This document shows positions 63,443 to 64,000 of a stretch of DNA of 64,000 nt, in pieces. Numbering within the stretch: position 1 is the first letter of the stretch; each line of letters opens with the position of its first letter. The stretch comes from Anaerolineae bacterium (GTDB lineage Bacteria > Chloroflexota > Anaerolineae > Aggregatilineales > Phototrophicaceae): assembly GCA_023382675.1 (NCBI GenBank), contig JAHDWN010000005.1, positions 136,440-200,439 on the forward strand, given 5' to 3'. The position numbers were made by a program, and so were the translations under genes. The notes under the pieces are model-generated. The model saw only the letters and a program-made list of their open reading frames with translations, did no database searches and was not told where the DNA came from.

Positions 63443-64000
63443 CTATGCCGAGACCTTCTCCAGGCAGATGAAGACGGCCAGCGGTTTCTTCAGGCTGTGC
63501 CAATCTTCGCGGGTGTCGGTGTGCAACATGCGCGAGAGGAAGGGCTGCAGCGGGCCGGAGAATTTCGGCAGCACGTCGGTGAATTCTCGCTCGGACTTGA
63601 GCATGACGTTTTCGCCGATGAAGCGCAGCTTGCGCACCTTCATGCCCGAAGGCTCGATCAGGCGCTTCTGTACCTCCTCCGCGTTGTAGCGCCGCTGGTA
63701 AAACGCCTTGTCGCCCTCGATCTGCTCCGTGTGCTCCGCCCAGTAGACTTTCTCTTTGTCCCAATATTCGACCTTGCCGCCGGGCGAGAACGGCGTGGTG
63801 ATGAGCGCCGTGCCGCCGGGCTTGAGCACACGCGCCATCTCGCGCACACAGTCGCTGTCGCCGCTGCCGGCGATGTGCTCGATGGTCGAAATGCAGTACA
63901 CGTGATCGAAGAAATTGTCCGGGAACCTCAGCTTGCGGCCATCTTCCGTCTGGATGTGCAGCACTTCGGGCGAGATGTGTTGATAGTTGCGAATGGCTTC
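63443..64000 (-). CDS. Class I SAM-dependent methyltransferase (5' end outside window)
   Basis: C-terminal 185 residues of a methyltransferase of the methyltransf_11 type. The frame is open to the window edge through EAIRNYQHISPEVLHIQTED. Post-motif parts are visible: FPDNFFDHVYCISTIEHIAG (motif II, with D and H), then VREMARVLKPGGTALITTPF (motif III). The SAM-binding GxGxG motif I must lie outside. The C-terminus has YNAEEVQKRLIEPSGMKVRK and LRFIGE. Similar proteins modify sugars, lipids or small metabolites; the substrate cannot be told. Confidence 0.85.
   Translation of the reverse strand, partial: EAIRNYQHISPEVLHIQTEDGRKLRFPDNFFDHVYCISTIEHIAGSGDSDCVREMARVLKPGGTALITTPFSPGGKVEYWDKEKVYWAEHTEQIEGDKAFYQRRYNAEEVQKRLIEPSGMKVRKLRFIGENVMLKSEREFTDVLPKFSGPLQPFLSRMLHTDTREDWHSLKKPLAVFICLEKVSA

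Overview
The window is about 64 kb of GC-rich, densely coded bacterial chromosome. The gene set suggests a Chloroflexota member, probably of the Anaerolineae: a Ser/Thr kinase with a C-terminal PQQ-type propeller, a MoxR/DUF58 pair, DUF6062- and DUF5946-like proteins, Uma2 nucleases, an ECF41 sigma factor and many short intergenic hairpin repeats. This placement is inference from family content. No rRNA was seen, no tRNA was found by eye, and there is no CRISPR array or prophage.

Layout. 1-784 is the 5' part of hemW. 923-6178 is a phosphorylation-signalling operon: kinase-propeller, PP2C phosphatase, J-domain/VWA protein, zinc-ribbon/FHA protein and a small unknown protein. An OmpR-type regulator, a broken RAYT transposase, a ferric-reductase-like membrane protein, a GNAT enzyme, a TPR protein, dnaK and an AlkD-like protein follow (6.3-13.2 kb). 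13.8-19.3 kb holds an exported repeat protein, then a TipAS-type MerR regulator divergent from a contractile-injection sheath fused to a TIR domain, a small membrane protein and two YeaQ-type membrane proteins. 19.4-25.9 kb holds an M20/RocB-like peptidase fused to arginine deiminase, divergent from a PadR regulator and two MFS exporters.

26-34.9 kb is mixed metabolism: DUF1801-like, DUF5946, EamA, ribokinase, DUF6062, an adenosine-deaminase-like protein lacking its metal ligands, pyrG, RidA and a roadblock protein. 35.5-45.3 kb has an EamA transporter, an imelysin/HTTM pair, a large helical protein, a DUF5615/DUF433 toxin-antitoxin pair and MoxR/DUF58. 45.5-53.7 kb has a spermidine-synthase-like membrane protein, an AT-rich FRG-domain gene, two Uma2 genes (one frameshifted), a DUF1461 protein, three tandem paralogous membrane proteins and a Uma2 gene fragment. 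54-57.7 kb carries yvcK, gapA and pgk. 58-64 kb has an ECF41 operon, a GyrI-like protein, an exported SH3/propeller protein and a partial methyltransferase.

The strongest candidate for an undescribed system is the sheath-TIR gene (16236-17945). It has an intact TIR Glu, no other injection-system genes beside it, a TipAS-type regulator with a textbook 19-bp-spacer MerR promoter divergent from it, and a membrane protein downstream. Other notable items are the RocB-like/arginine deiminase fusion, the adenosine deaminase pseudoenzyme, the kinase/phosphatase/J-VWA/FHA operon, and a family of dispersed hairpin repeats with copies at 15, 53.7 and 63.2 kb.
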